A stretch of 47,453 nt of DNA from assembly GCA_938001865.1 (NCBI GenBank), contig CALLAW010000010.1, positions 1 through 47,453 on the forward strand, given 5' to 3'. The notes below the pieces were generated by a model. That model did not search any database and was not told the DNA's origin. It saw nothing but the letters and a program-made list of their open reading frames with translations. This document shows positions 33,756 to 43,163 of the stretch, one piece after another (position 1 is the first letter of the stretch; each line of letters begins with the position of its first letter). A program made the translations under genes and the position numbers. Source of the DNA: an uncultured Saprospiraceae bacterium. Lineage in GTDB: Bacteria; Bacteroidota; Bacteroidia; Chitinophagales; Saprospiraceae.

Positions 33756-35042
33756 TTAGTAATACTGACCTAGGCCGATGACTAGTCCTCGCTGACTTGG
33801 ATTGTACAGATCTACTCCATAATCTACTCTCAATGTAGCGCCGAACACTTTGAGATAATTGATCCTGATCCCACAACCTACGAACTGACGAAAGATATCA
33901 ACATCGAGGATTTGCTTCAATGATTCACCTGGAGTACGCCATGTACCAGCATCCATAAAGATGACGAACTGCGATGACCAATCACCATCTTTCTCATAAT
34001 GGATGGTGTATCTAGACTCTGCGTTGATCACAAGCTGTGCAGTACCTCGATCTATCCGATTGCCTATGCCTCTGATATTGACATGACTATCAGCTACAAA
34101 TGGGGCAAAGGGAGTGTCATCATTCGTCGAAAGAGCAAATCTAGTCCTCAATGCAACATTTACCTTTTCTCGAGGCCTGAAGAAGAATTTATTCTCGAGC
34201 ATGGCACTATTAAATCTAATCTTGCTATCAATACCCATGACATTCTGCAGTGTCAGTGTAGTCTGATATCCTTTGAGGTAAAAGAAATGGTAGTTAATCG
34301 CATTGTCATTTAGCGTTAGCTTGGTCAAGAACTTATTGATGCCAAAGTCATCAGGACCAGGCGGATTCTCCAATATCTGATCGTTATTTTTGGTATACGT
34401 CTCTTGGAATAGGATCCCACCAAGCTCAATAGATTTGGTCAAACCAAAATTTCTGATGAGACTCATACCAAGTCCATTATTGTCATACCTATAGTCTACT
34501 GCGCCTTGATCAAAGTAGATAGGCTCGTCTGATGTCCACTTCTGCAGTGATGCACTATACCCCCACTCAGATCTAAGTAATCTCCGTTTCTTGAAATAGA
34601 TCTGTGCCGAGTGCCGACCATTATTATTGAGATAATGACCAAAGAACAAATCTCCGTACCCTCGAAAATTATTATCAACACCACCTACAGAAAACCAAAT
34701 ATTGTCCCTGATCCCTCCAAAATTGAGACTTGGCAGGAGTGTGTTCCGTTCTGTGAGTTGATAGATTAAGGTATATCCTTTGTAGGTCGACTCAAGGATA
34801 TACTCTGCATCTGCAAACCCACTAAAATTCTTTAAAACCTGGAGATCTTCTTCGATTTGGTTGAGTGTGATCTCTTGATTAGACTTCGCATTGAGTATAC
34901 TGAGGAGATAAGCCTCTTTTGTCTTCTTTAGACCTGTGAATTCGACCTGATCGATCTGATACAACTGGGATTGATCTTGACTAACTATAACCCCAACAAA
35001 CAAGAAATAAAAGAGTATACTGAATGTTCCGTAGAATTTCAT
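33756..35042 (-). CDS. BamA/TamA-family outer membrane barrel protein (short, single POTRA)
   Basis: The 428-residue outer-membrane protein has a signal peptide (1-21), one POTRA-like domain (about 27-95, 'YQIDQVEFTGLKKTKEAYLLSIL', 'EEDLQVLKNFSGFADAEYI') and a 16-strand-type barrel. The barrel carries the Omp85 loop-6 motif in 'NIRGIGNRI' (VRGxG class) and ends with 'GLVIGLGQYY'. It is much shorter than BamA (usually five POTRAs), so it is probably a dedicated Omp85 relative and not the essential BamA. It starts 1 base after the stop of the DUF547-barrel gene, strongly suggesting a joint function. Confidence 0.82.
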   Translation of the reverse strand: MKFYGTFSILFYFLFVGVIVSQDQSQLYQIDQVEFTGLKKTKEAYLLSILNAKSNQEITLNQIEEDLQVLKNFSGFADAEYILESTYKGYTLIYQLTERNTLLPSLNFGGIRDNIWFSVGGVDNNFRGYGDLFFGHYLNNNGRHSAQIYFKKRRLLRSEWGYSASLQKWTSDEPIYFDQGAVDYRYDNNGLGMSLIRNFGLTKSIELGGILFQETYTKNNDQILENPPGPDDFGINKFLTKLTLNDNAINYHFFYLKGYQTTLTLQNVMGIDSKIRFNSAMLENKFFFRPREKVNVALRTRFALSTNDDTPFAPFVADSHVNIRGIGNRIDRGTAQLVINAESRYTIHYEKDGDWSSQFVIFMDAGTWRTPGESLKQILDVDIFRQFVGCGIRINYLKVFGATLRVDYGVDLYNPSQRGLVIGLGQYY

Positions 35043-35043
35043 T

Positions 35044-36585
35044 TTAGATATTAATTCGTATTCCTAAGTTAATTGTTTCTGCTTCGCCTTCGATGCCATT
35101 CAGAAACTGATTTGAAAAATCTGTGTAGAGTAATTCAATCTCAAAGTTAGGAGTAAACTGATACTTTGCACCTGCCCCATACTGTCTAAAATAATCAAAC
35201 TGCTCTTGCCAATATGGTGAGTAACCTCCAATCGTGTAGAGTGTAATCTCAGGTGTAGGCACATAACTGAAGATCAATACCACTGGAGTAGATATTCTGG
35301 AGATATGACCATCGTCAGATGGCCCGATATCCTCGATCAATAAATCTACTTCCGTAAAAAGTGAAAACTTATCTCCAATCGAAAAGTCATTGAATACCTG
35401 TGTCCACCAAGTCGGTCCATTCCAATCTATATATGGTTGAGTGGCGCTGCCTGCCAAATCTTCTCCGATTGCAAATACGAATGAACTTTGGATAGAAAAA
35501 TTGGACCACTTGGGTACTGGTGCCCATCTGATCTGTGGACCCAACGCGGTGATCCCCGACCTTGAGCTACCCTCACCTCCTGAACCAAACACGGTAAATG
35601 GTGATGATGGCAATGGGTTATTTCTCACCTTTCTCCATCGTCCATTGATTCCAATATTGAACCTGTCACCTATACCGTACAATGCACTCAACGTTGAAGT
35701 GAAGAATGAAGATCGTTGATTATTTTCAAGTTGTGTGGTAATCTGGGAATACAGATTGTTGAATATCTTAATCTCTGCCGTACCCTTAGGAATCGTAGAA
35801 GAGACAACATACCTATACTGATTAGACCCTTTTCTTTCAGTAGACAATCCACTTACATTACTCTCTTGACCTACTAGCTCATTGATACTCCAATCATAAT
35901 CATAGTATGTAATCTTCGCATCAGTTGCGATAGGAGTATCCCGATAAGTATTGATATACTCTATGACTTCTCTATCATTACTACCAAACTCACTCGTATA
36001 CCAATCAAATATCTTAGATAGACCTACCTTGCCGTTTCCGACTTGGATAAATGCTGGGTTATTCAGTGCTAATCCTGCCTGAGTCTGCTTTTGAGATTCG
36101 AGGAGCTCCGGGATATACGCAGTATCAATGATTGGTGGACAGCCTAGAGCACCACAAACGAGCACAAAGTGAAATCTTGGATCTTGATAGACTTTGATGA
36201 GTTCATTCTTCTCTAATTGGTTCAATGTCATTGATTGATTTGCGACAGCGACTAAGTCAGACTCAAAGAATCCTTTGTTATTAAGTACTGATGTCGTAGG
36301 ATATTCTTTGATGACTTTGTTGATAACATGAAGATTATAAGCATTGATATAGAATGCTTGCTTAGTATCAGCATCGAGATCAGACAGGTCAGCGGCACTT
36401 ATCCACTTCATGAGATTCATCAATTCTGCACTATTGACTAAGTTGCCATAATTGACTTTGCCATCATCTACATTCGCTTGAAGTAATGAAGTCACATCAT
36501 TAAAAAATACGTCATTAATCTTTTGGGAATAACCAAAAATTGAGAACTGGACGAAGATCAAGGTGAATAATATTCTCGTTTTCAT
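35044..36585 (-). CDS. DUF547 domain fused to an outer-membrane beta-barrel
   Basis: The 513-residue exported protein has a signal peptide (1-20) and a DUF547 domain (about 30-220). Hallmarks are 'FYINAYNLHVINKVIK', 'FHFVLVCGALGCPPI' (Cys and Pro cluster) and 'VGLSKIFDWYTSEF'. A C-terminal region (about 260-513) of amphipathic strands with aromatic girdles ends in 'EAETINLGIRINI', typical of a beta-barrel. DUF547 has a cysteine-protease-like fold but unproven activity. The Met at 36583-36585 was chosen to give a signal peptide. The downstream Omp85-like gene follows with 1 base between, so that protein may help insert or export this one. Confidence 0.82.
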   Translation of the reverse strand: MKTRILFTLIFVQFSIFGYSQKINDVFFNDVTSLLQANVDDGKVNYGNLVNSAELMNLMKWISAADLSDLDADTKQAFYINAYNLHVINKVIKEYPTTSVLNNKGFFESDLVAVANQSMTLNQLEKNELIKVYQDPRFHFVLVCGALGCPPIIDTAYIPELLESQKQTQAGLALNNPAFIQVGNGKVGLSKIFDWYTSEFGSNDREVIEYINTYRDTPIATDAKITYYDYDWSINELVGQESNVSGLSTERKGSNQYRYVVSSTIPKGTAEIKIFNNLYSQITTQLENNQRSSFFTSTLSALYGIGDRFNIGINGRWRKVRNNPLPSSPFTVFGSGGEGSSRSGITALGPQIRWAPVPKWSNFSIQSSFVFAIGEDLAGSATQPYIDWNGPTWWTQVFNDFSIGDKFSLFTEVDLLIEDIGPSDDGHISRISTPVVLIFSYVPTPEITLYTIGGYSPYWQEQFDYFRQYGAGAKYQFTPNFEIELLYTDFSNQFLNGIEGEAETINLGIRINI

Positions 36586-36677
36586 TTTACTTTTAGTTGC
36601 ACTCAATCCTAGATTGACTATACTAAGGATGAAGTAGGTGTAACAATAATTTTTTTTTATCGTCACAAAGGTGATTG

Positions 36678-36685
36678 CAAAGATA
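36678..36685 (-). promoter_or_regulatory. Candidate -7 box for the DUF547-barrel operon
   Basis: TATCTTTG on the minus strand is a full match to the Bacteroidota -7 box TAnnTTTG. It lies about 90 bases before the chosen start. No clear -33 TTTG is seen at the right distance. Confidence 0.4.
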
Positions 36686-36764
36686 CTGATATACTTAGGC
36701 TATACTTCCTTTACCTTTGTAATTATTGCCCTTTATCAGATTGCTGACACTTTAGATGAGAGAC

Positions 36765-37547
36765 TTAGACTCTCACATCTTCTCCTCTGATCGCATGGAC
36801 AAAGTCTCCGACACTCTTCACTCCATACTGCCCGAGATGCCTGATGAACGCCGAACCAATAATAGCCCCATGTCCGTACTGACATGCCTGATTATAAGTC
36901 TGTGCATCATGGATACCAAATCCGATTAACCATGGGGATCTGAGTTGCATGCGTTGTAATCTTTCGAAGTAGAGAGTCTGAGACTGATTGATATCAGTGC
37001 TCCCACCAGTAATCTTGGACTGCGAGACCACATAGAGAAATCCAGAGCTCAACTCATCTGCGAGTCTAATCCTCTCCTCCGAGGTCTCTGGTGTCACCAA
37101 AAACGATATCCCCAGCCCATCTTGCTCAAAAGCAGCTTGATATTGGTCTCTATAAATATCCATCGGAAGATCTGGAATAATCAATCCATCGATACCACTC
37201 TCTGCCGCAGAGTGAAGGAACTTCTCTACACCGAACTGGAGCATCTGATTGAGATAGCCCATCAGTACGATTGGGATATTGGATTGTTCTCTGATAGTCT
37301 TGGCTTGTTGGAAGAGGATGTCAAGTGTCATCCCATTACTTAGAGCTACATCACTGCTCTTCTGGATCGTCTCACCATCAGCAAGGGGATCAGAGTAAGG
37401 CATCCCTAACTCTACGATATCTACTCCGGCACCTGCGAGTCTGAGGACAATTTCTTCCGTATCATTGAGATTAGGGTATCCTGCAGTCGTGTAGATATTG
37501 AGTACACGAGCTGACTTCTCTTCAAATAGTTGGTTGAGTCTAATCAT
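36765..37547 (-). CDS. trpA: Tryptophan synthase alpha chain
   Basis: The alpha subunit cleaves indole-3-glycerol phosphate to indole. The 260-residue protein has catalytic E47 and D57 within 'DIVELGMPYSDPLADG', then 'GIDGLIIPDLPMDIY', 'ISFLVTPETSEERI', 'GFLYVVSQSKITGG' (the phosphate and loop-6 region) and 'IGFGIHD'. It needs TrpB as partner. No other trp gene lies beside it, so the trp operon is either split or continues nowhere near. Upstream lies a TAnnTTTG box. Confidence 0.96.
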   Translation of the reverse strand: MIRLNQLFEEKSARVLNIYTTAGYPNLNDTEEIVLRLAGAGVDIVELGMPYSDPLADGETIQKSSDVALSNGMTLDILFQQAKTIREQSNIPIVLMGYLNQMLQFGVEKFLHSAAESGIDGLIIPDLPMDIYRDQYQAAFEQDGLGISFLVTPETSEERIRLADELSSGFLYVVSQSKITGGSTDINQSQTLYFERLQRMQLRSPWLIGFGIHDAQTYNQACQYGHGAIIGSAFIRHLGQYGVKSVGDFVHAIRGEDVRV

Positions 37548-37569
37548 AAATCTAATATTACTTGCTACA

Positions 37570-37577
37570 CAAAGGTA
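37570..37577 (-). promoter_or_regulatory. Candidate -7 box for trpA
   Basis: TACCTTTG on the minus strand matches TAnnTTTG exactly. It lies 22 bases upstream of the trpA start and would give a very short leader. No tryptophan-rich leader peptide is visible. Confidence 0.4.
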
Positions 37578-37770
37578 AGCATTGTCTTCGATCGTCTACA
37601 GTGAGCAAGTGGACTAAGTGATCTGCACACATTCCTTTAATCGAAAAGTGGAGTTTAGATTGAAAATAGACAGACAGATGTCATTGCCTAAGGCTAATTA
37701 AGAGAAGATTGCTATGAACATGATTGATCTGCCAAGGCGTCCTTCTACCCAATATAAACTTCTTCAGATA

Positions 37771-38163
37771 CTAGTCTTGATCAAATGTGTAGGTATATTC
37801 TAAGATCCTGAAGTATGGTCCGCCTGTAGCTGGATTAGTATTTTCAAAGTTGACATCTACTTCGATGACTTCGCTGTATTCTTTCTTACTGCTATCAAAG
37901 TGTACGTCTATCTGCCCTTGTTGTCCAGGTTTGATACTTCCTCTAGTCCAATCGAGCTCGGTACATTCGCAACCCGATGCAATCTCTATCACTAAGTCCT
38001 CAGTCCCTGTATTAGTGAATACGAAGACGGTATCTAACACATCGCCTCTATTGATGACGCCAAGATCAATGTAATCAACTTCAAATGTAGCTTCGACAGA
38101 GGTATCTTGTCCCATCAGACAGGCTGACATGAAGGTTAGAGCAATAATTAAGTAGTATTTCAT
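37771..38163 (-). CDS. DUF1573 exported protein
   Basis: The 130-residue product has a signal peptide (1-18) and a single DUF1573 Ig-like domain with the usual sequence 'DLGVINRGDVLDTVFVFTNTGTEDLVIEIASGCECTELDW', followed by 'IKPGQQGQIDVHFDSSKK'. The Cys pair in the 'GCECT' turn is a conserved mark. The role is unknown, and periplasmic Ig-like domains of this class often occur near envelope enzymes. The Met at 38161-38163 gives the signal at the N-terminus. Confidence 0.86.
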   Translation of the reverse strand: MKYYLIIALTFMSACLMGQDTSVEATFEVDYIDLGVINRGDVLDTVFVFTNTGTEDLVIEIASGCECTELDWTRGSIKPGQQGQIDVHFDSSKKEYSEVIEVDVNFENTNPATGGPYFRILEYTYTFDQD

Positions 38164-38263
38164 TAGTAATATCTTAGACTGCAAAGTTTGTTGAAATCTT
38201 GATTAATTGTACTTAACGATCTGTTAAATGGAAATCAATTTACAAAGAACGAGGAGAATTTGA

Positions 38264-39472
38264 TCAATCTACTTTCTCAATTGCTACGATCCCTGGGAGC
38301 TTTTTCCCCTCGAGGAACTCAAGCAATGCACCTCCACCTGTACTGATAAAGCTCACCTTATCCGCTTGGCCAGAAGCATTAATAGCAGCGACAGAATCAC
38401 CACCACCAATCAGAGAGAATGCTCCCTTCTCTGAGGCTTGAGCCACTGTATTGGCTACAGCCATCGTCCCCTTAGCGAAGGCTGCCATCTCGAAGACTCC
38501 AAGAGGTCCATTCCAGATGATAGATTGTGCTGAGAGGATTGCTGAGTTGATTTTTTCGATAGATCTAGGTCCTACATCAAGCCCCATCCATCCTTGAGGA
38601 ATATCTACAGTGGGTACGATCTGAGTATTGGCATCAGGTGCAAATGCATCAGCGATCACACTATCCTCTGGTATGATCAGATTGACATTATACTCTTGAG
38701 CTTTGGCGATCAGGTCTTTGGCAAGATCGAGATGACTATCCTCACAGAGTGAATCTCCTATGCTTCCTCCCTGTGCTTTTACGAAAGTATAGGCCATCCC
38801 ACCACCTATCACTATATTATCAGCGAAGTTGATAAATCTCTCTATAAGCTTGATCTTATCACTCACCTTAGCACCACCAAAGATGGCTGTACATGGCCTC
38901 TTGGGGCTATTGAGTATCGATTGTGCATTAGCAATCTCGGTCTGCATCAAGAGCCCAAATGCTCTCTCGTCAGGCTTGAAGAACTGTGCTATCGTTGCAG
39001 TACTTGAGTGCTGCCGATGTGCCGTACCGAACGCATCATTGACATAGCAATCACCTAGAGCTGCAAGTCTAGCTGCAAAGTCTATATCTCCCTTAGTCTC
39101 TCCTGCATCAAATCTTGTATTCTCCAATAACAATACTTGCCCTGGTTGCAAGTCTCGAGCTTTGATGATCGATTGATCTCCTCCACAATCACTCGCAAAC
39201 TGTACCTCCAATCCGAGCAATTTACTCAAGTGAGGCACTACTTGCTTTAGAGTGAACTTTGCGACATTTATTGCTCCATTATCTAATTTTTTCTTCTGAG
39301 GTCGACCTAGGTGACTCATCAGGATGATAGAGGCATTACCTGCTAAGAGTTGCTTGATAGTAGGGAGTGCTTTCAAGATACGAGTGTCATCTGTAATCTG
39401 ATGATCTGCATTGATTGGCACATTGAAGTCTACTCTTACGAGTATTTTTTTACCTGAAGTATTGGGAAGCAT
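38264..39472 (-). CDS. pgk: Phosphoglycerate kinase
   Basis: This glycolytic kinase transfers phosphate from 1,3-bisphosphoglycerate to ADP. The 402-residue protein shows 'ILVRVDFNVPI' (substrate site), 'IILMSHLGRP', 'LLLENTRFDAGE', 'CYVNDAFGTAHR', 'AIFGGAKVSDKI' (nucleotide side), 'WNGPLGVFEM' and 'FSLIGGGDSVAAI'. It lies directly downstream of gap on the same strand, but a terminator stands between them, so it probably has its own promoter or depends on read-through. Confidence 0.97.
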   Translation of the reverse strand: MLPNTSGKKILVRVDFNVPINADHQITDDTRILKALPTIKQLLAGNASIILMSHLGRPQKKKLDNGAINVAKFTLKQVVPHLSKLLGLEVQFASDCGGDQSIIKARDLQPGQVLLLENTRFDAGETKGDIDFAARLAALGDCYVNDAFGTAHRQHSSTATIAQFFKPDERAFGLLMQTEIANAQSILNSPKRPCTAIFGGAKVSDKIKLIERFINFADNIVIGGGMAYTFVKAQGGSIGDSLCEDSHLDLAKDLIAKAQEYNVNLIIPEDSVIADAFAPDANTQIVPTVDIPQGWMGLDVGPRSIEKINSAILSAQSIIWNGPLGVFEMAAFAKGTMAVANTVAQASEKGAFSLIGGGDSVAAINASGQADKVSFISTGGGALLEFLEGKKLPGIVAIEKVD

Positions 39473-39530
39473 CGTGTTTGAGTTTTATGAATATTAGATG
39501 AGAGGAAGCGTTGTAAATAAATATTGAGTC

Positions 39531-39577
39531 AAAAAAAAGAAGAATCATTCCTGCAAGTAATGAAGGAATGATTCTTC
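39531..39577 (-). terminator. Rho-independent terminator between gap and pgk
   Basis: GAAGAATCATTCCT (39539-39552) pairs perfectly over 14 bases with AGGAATGATTCTTC (39564-39577). The A run 39531-39538 is the T tract for the minus strand. It ends the gap transcript. Confidence 0.93.
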
Positions 39578-39602
39578 TCAATTGTAATTGAGTATTTTGG
39601 CA

Positions 39603-40595
39603 TTACACTCTACAAGCGAGATCAGCTAATCTTGCTGAATATCCAGCTTCGTTGTCATACCAGCTCACTACTTTTACCATTTTACCAAGTGTATCGGTGA
39701 TCAATGAATCAAAGATTGAAGAGCTTGGATTCCTTACGATATCAGACGAGACGATTGGGTCTGTTTGATACTCAAGGATGCCTTTCATACTTCCTTCAGA
39801 GTACTTCTTAAATGCTGCATTGACTTCATCTTTTGTTGCTTCTTTGTCCAACATGACGTTGAGCTCTACAAGAGATCCTGTGATGGTAGGTACTCTGATA
39901 GCCATAGCAAATAGCTTCCCTTTGACAGCGGGGAGTACTTTACCTACTGCATTGGCAGCACCTGTAGTGGTAGGGATGATATTATATGCTGCTGCTCGTG
40001 CTCTTCTGAGGTCAGAGTGAGGAGCATCCTGCATTCTTTGATCTGATGTATAGGCGTGAGTAGTAGTCATCGATCCCTGTACGATCCCAAACTCATCATT
40101 GAGTACCTTCATCAGAGGTGCTAGACAATTTGTCGTACATGATGCATTACTGATAAAGATATCGTCATCAGTCAGTTCCGAATCATTTACCCCGAGTACG
40201 ATGGTCTTGATTCCTTCACTCTTTCCTGGTGCTGAGATAATAACCTTCTTAGCCCCTGCAGTGACATGCATTTGCATTTTGTCCTTTGACCTGAAGATAC
40301 CAGTACACTCGAGTACCACATCTATATTGTTCTCAGCCCATGGGAGTTCCTCTGGATTTCTGATCGAAGTTGCTAAGATTGCACTTCCATTTACAGTAAT
40401 GTGGGTATCATTAGAAGATACATCGCCATCAAATTGGCCATGAGCAGAATCATACTTGAGTAAATGTGCTAGAGTAGCATTGTCAGTTAAGTCATTGATC
40501 GCGACTACTTCTACATCAGGCTTATTCATTAAGTTTCTGAATGTTAATCTACCGATTCTACCGAATCCATTAATGGCAATTCTTTTCTTTGACAT
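39603..40595 (-). CDS. gap: Type I glyceraldehyde-3-phosphate dehydrogenase
   Basis: The 330-residue NAD-linked enzyme oxidises glyceraldehyde-3-phosphate. It has 'INGFGRIGRLTFRN' (dinucleotide site), D35 ('AINDLTD') favouring NAD+, catalytic C153 in 'NASCTTNCLAPL' and 'TTTHAYTSDQ' with the catalytic His. 'DAPHSDLRRARAAAYNIIPTTTGAA' and 'SWYDNEAGYS' also match. It is cytoplasmic. Codons are strongly biased, as in highly expressed genes, and a strong terminator follows. Confidence 0.97.
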   Translation of the reverse strand: MSKKRIAINGFGRIGRLTFRNLMNKPDVEVVAINDLTDNATLAHLLKYDSAHGQFDGDVSSNDTHITVNGSAILATSIRNPEELPWAENNIDVVLECTGIFRSKDKMQMHVTAGAKKVIISAPGKSEGIKTIVLGVNDSELTDDDIFISNASCTTNCLAPLMKVLNDEFGIVQGSMTTTHAYTSDQRMQDAPHSDLRRARAAAYNIIPTTTGAANAVGKVLPAVKGKLFAMAIRVPTITGSLVELNVMLDKEATKDEVNAAFKKYSEGSMKGILEYQTDPIVSSDIVRNPSSSIFDSLITDTLGKMVKVVSWYDNEAGYSARLADLACRV

Positions 40596-40676
40596 GTGTA
40601 GTAATTTATTTTTAAAAATTTAGATTGTGTATTAAAGCTATTGTTATCTCATCAAGACATTTCTTGAGTATAGATC

Positions 40677-42290
40677 TTAATTAGTGATTGTAATCTGCTG
40701 AGTACTTATCTCACCTGTTGGTGTAGAGAGGACTAGCAGATATGTCCCGCTTGCTACATCATCGACTCTCAGCTCATACGAGTGGCTACCTCTCTCATAG
40801 AGCGACGATTCGATGAGTGGTTTGACTAGAGCACCATCGAGAGATCTCAGTTCGAGATTAGCATGTTGTCTAGCACTCAGGGTAAATGTGATACTGACGA
40901 GATCAGATGCTGGATTGGGGTATGGATGATCAAGGTGAGTCCTTTGTTGCTCCAATTGTATCTGAGACGTACTTGAGACGAGATTATCAAAGATGATATC
41001 TTCGTCACCATCTTGGTATCGGACATATGAGATAGGCAAATAGTACATCTCGTCTGTTGTCTTCTCTCCCCAAGTAACCAATTGTGGGGGTACATTGGGG
41101 TTCACTGGGTTGTCCTCAGTGTTATCATAACTTGCAATGGCATGTACAGTAGCTCCTGCTTCGACGATAACAAACCGAGGGAAATTATATGTCCCTTGCC
41201 AGTTAAAGTCCCAATCTGGAATATTGATCAGATTGGTAATAGTCCCATCGGTATGCTCTACATAGACCTCCCAACTCTGTCCGAGCAGGTGCATATGTGG
41301 TGCTATAGCGAGGATAGATGCATCGATTGGCGATGTGAACTGTCCATGAAATGTCTCAACCTTATCCGCAGGGATAAAAAATGGCTTGTCTAATACAGTC
41401 CCGCTAAATGCAAATGGAAGCATGATAAACTCACTTACTTGTCTCTCTACAGGCTCATCCTTGAAGAAAATATTGACAGTAGACTGGTCAGATTGATCAG
41501 TATAGACAGGGCCGTAATGCATCTGGACTAGGATATCTGATCCTGCAGGGAGCATCTTGCCTAATGTCTCAGGATAGATATATGGATCTTGACCTGGTAC
41601 ATAGCCTGGAAATTGTCTAGTGAATGCCTCGTCAATCCCAAATCCACCGAAGCCGTCATAGCCATATGCAGGATCTTGACTATCGAGTATCTGAGCTTCA
41701 CCACTCGTATCATAGCTGAAGAGTGCATGATGCACAATCGATGCATTGCCAGGCCTGAGTTCAATAGCAGCAATCTCTTTATCCTCAGTAAGTCCAGTAG
41801 GCAATACGAATACTCGATATTGGTCTTGACCATTGCCCACATGCTCATATGCTTCTGCCATCGTCAAGACTAAGTCAGGTGTACCGATCTGACTCCCTGT
41901 AGGGAACTGAGGCAACTCTGGCTCCAGTGCCACATCTCCTCTTGGCATCCCTTGGTCTATCCAATCAGCGATGAGAGATTTTTCACTCTCAGTGAGTCCA
42001 CGTTCATTGCTGAATCTGCTGTAATCTTTTGACGGTGGCCAAGGTGGCATATAGTTGGATTGGATCACTTCATTGATCATCGTCCCCCATGCTGAGACCT
42101 CATCATATGAAGTAAACGGCATAGGACCTATCTCACCTTGTCTATGGCATGTCGTACAATTGTTATAAATAATAGGGGCAATCTGATCTGAAAAAGTTAC
42201 AGCTTGACCAGTCAGGCTAGGATTAGCGAACAATATACTTGATAATAAGATTATTACAGTTGATAATTTTACAGTAGAACTTGTTTTCAT
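40677..42290 (-). CDS. Secreted cytochrome c / copper type II monooxygenase-like protein with type IX sorting domain
   Basis: The 537-residue exported protein has a signal peptide (1-29) and a cytochrome c-like domain with CTTCH at 45-49 and a likely axial Met81 ('MPPWPP'). A domain resembling peptidylglycine hydroxylating monooxygenase follows: copper ligand candidates are H187/H188 ('ASIVHHALFS'), H258 ('VQMHYGP') and H332/H334 ('APHMHLLG'). The last 80 residues ('HLDHPYPNPASD' onward, 'GTYLLVLSTPTG') are a type IX sorting domain. The family is widespread in Bacteroidota and Planctomycetes with unknown substrate. It follows the redoxin lipoprotein gene by 39 bases, a recurring neighbour for this family. 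Confidence 0.87.
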   Translation of the reverse strand: MKTSSTVKLSTVIILLSSILFANPSLTGQAVTFSDQIAPIIYNNCTTCHRQGEIGPMPFTSYDEVSAWGTMINEVIQSNYMPPWPPSKDYSRFSNERGLTESEKSLIADWIDQGMPRGDVALEPELPQFPTGSQIGTPDLVLTMAEAYEHVGNGQDQYRVFVLPTGLTEDKEIAAIELRPGNASIVHHALFSYDTSGEAQILDSQDPAYGYDGFGGFGIDEAFTRQFPGYVPGQDPYIYPETLGKMLPAGSDILVQMHYGPVYTDQSDQSTVNIFFKDEPVERQVSEFIMLPFAFSGTVLDKPFFIPADKVETFHGQFTSPIDASILAIAPHMHLLGQSWEVYVEHTDGTITNLINIPDWDFNWQGTYNFPRFVIVEAGATVHAIASYDNTEDNPVNPNVPPQLVTWGEKTTDEMYYLPISYVRYQDGDEDIIFDNLVSSTSQIQLEQQRTHLDHPYPNPASDLVSITFTLSARQHANLELRSLDGALVKPLIESSLYERGSHSYELRVDDVASGTYLLVLSTPTGEISTQQITITN

Positions 42291-42329
42291 AACTAGCTTA
42301 TAACTTCTGAGTGAATATAGTAAATTAAT

Positions 42330-42893
42330 CTAATTAAGCGAGCATCCTATCACCTCTGTCACCTTGGGTGAGACTGTTAGTCCATCCACAATCTGCTGGA
42401 GTACACTATCTAATGTATGATCTGTCACCTGAGCACGACGCTTACCTAACGCTGCAAAGAGATTGTTTATGCGACCCGAATAGACTATCTCATCCGTCTC
42501 ATGATGGATTACGATTACTTGCGGAGCACGACTAGCCCCAAGAGACTGTGTGATCCGATCACCAGAATCGATCAGACATGGTAGAGTCAGATCATAGCTT
42601 GCTGCCCATTGTCCAAGATCTGCATCCTCAGAGAGATAGCTTTCAGGAAAGTATGCTTTGAATTCAAAATATCCACTTGCAACATACTTCTCCGAGATCT
42701 CTCTAATCGAAGGCGTCATTGCTTGACTTATCTTGCACTCCGTGAGCATCACATAGACCACACCGTAAGGAGCTTGTTGTGGCGGCATCACATTTGGCTT
42801 GACCCCACTGCACTGAGTGAATGCTATAAGGAGGACCACTGCAAAGATCACTATTAGTAATACTCTACTGAACAAAGATTTTAGTACTTCCAT
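42330..42893 (-). CDS. Redoxin-domain lipoprotein with a single active-site Cys
   Basis: The 187-residue protein has a lipoprotein-like signal ending in 'IAFTQC' (Cys28) and a thioredoxin/redoxin fold. The redox motif is 'TECKISQAMTPSI', with C53 but no second Cys in CxxC spacing. This resembles the 'TECPIS' motif of redoxins paired with copper monooxygenase-like proteins. 'APQVIVIH' supplies the cis-Pro, and a C-terminal 'VIGCSLN' (C184) is also shared by that group. It would sit in the periplasm, tethered to a membrane, and may reduce or metallate the protein encoded downstream. Confidence 0.8.
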   Translation of the reverse strand: MEVLKSLFSRVLLIVIFAVVLLIAFTQCSGVKPNVMPPQQAPYGVVYVMLTECKISQAMTPSIREISEKYVASGYFEFKAYFPESYLSEDADLGQWAASYDLTLPCLIDSGDRITQSLGASRAPQVIVIHHETDEIVYSGRINNLFAALGKRRAQVTDHTLDSVLQQIVDGLTVSPKVTEVIGCSLN

Positions 42894-43018
42894 AGGGGTA
42901 TTGTCAATATCTTGTGTCTTATAGATAGGTTTTATTAATGAGTATTTTAATGGTTTTAAAATAACAGTTTTTTCAGGTTAATTAATTATTGGTTATCGAA
43001 TTTAGTCATAAGATAATC

Positions 43019-43056
43019 AAAAAAGGTCTCTGCAACTCTTTGTTGCGAGACCTTTT
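43019..43056 (-). terminator. Rho-independent terminator after the bacilliredoxin gene
   Basis: AAAAGGTCTC (43021-43030) pairs with GAGACCTTTT (43047-43056), and GCAAC/GTTGC extends the stem inside. The A run 43019-43024 gives the minus-strand T tract. It is symmetric enough to work both ways. Confidence 0.85.
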
Positions 43057-43163
43057 ATCTTTTAGTGTATCTGTGATCCTGTGGTTAGCATTCTTGCTCT
43101 TATGTATATTATCTCTCATAATCAGGATGAATGTGTAATCTAAGTACACCTAGGCTCCCTATA

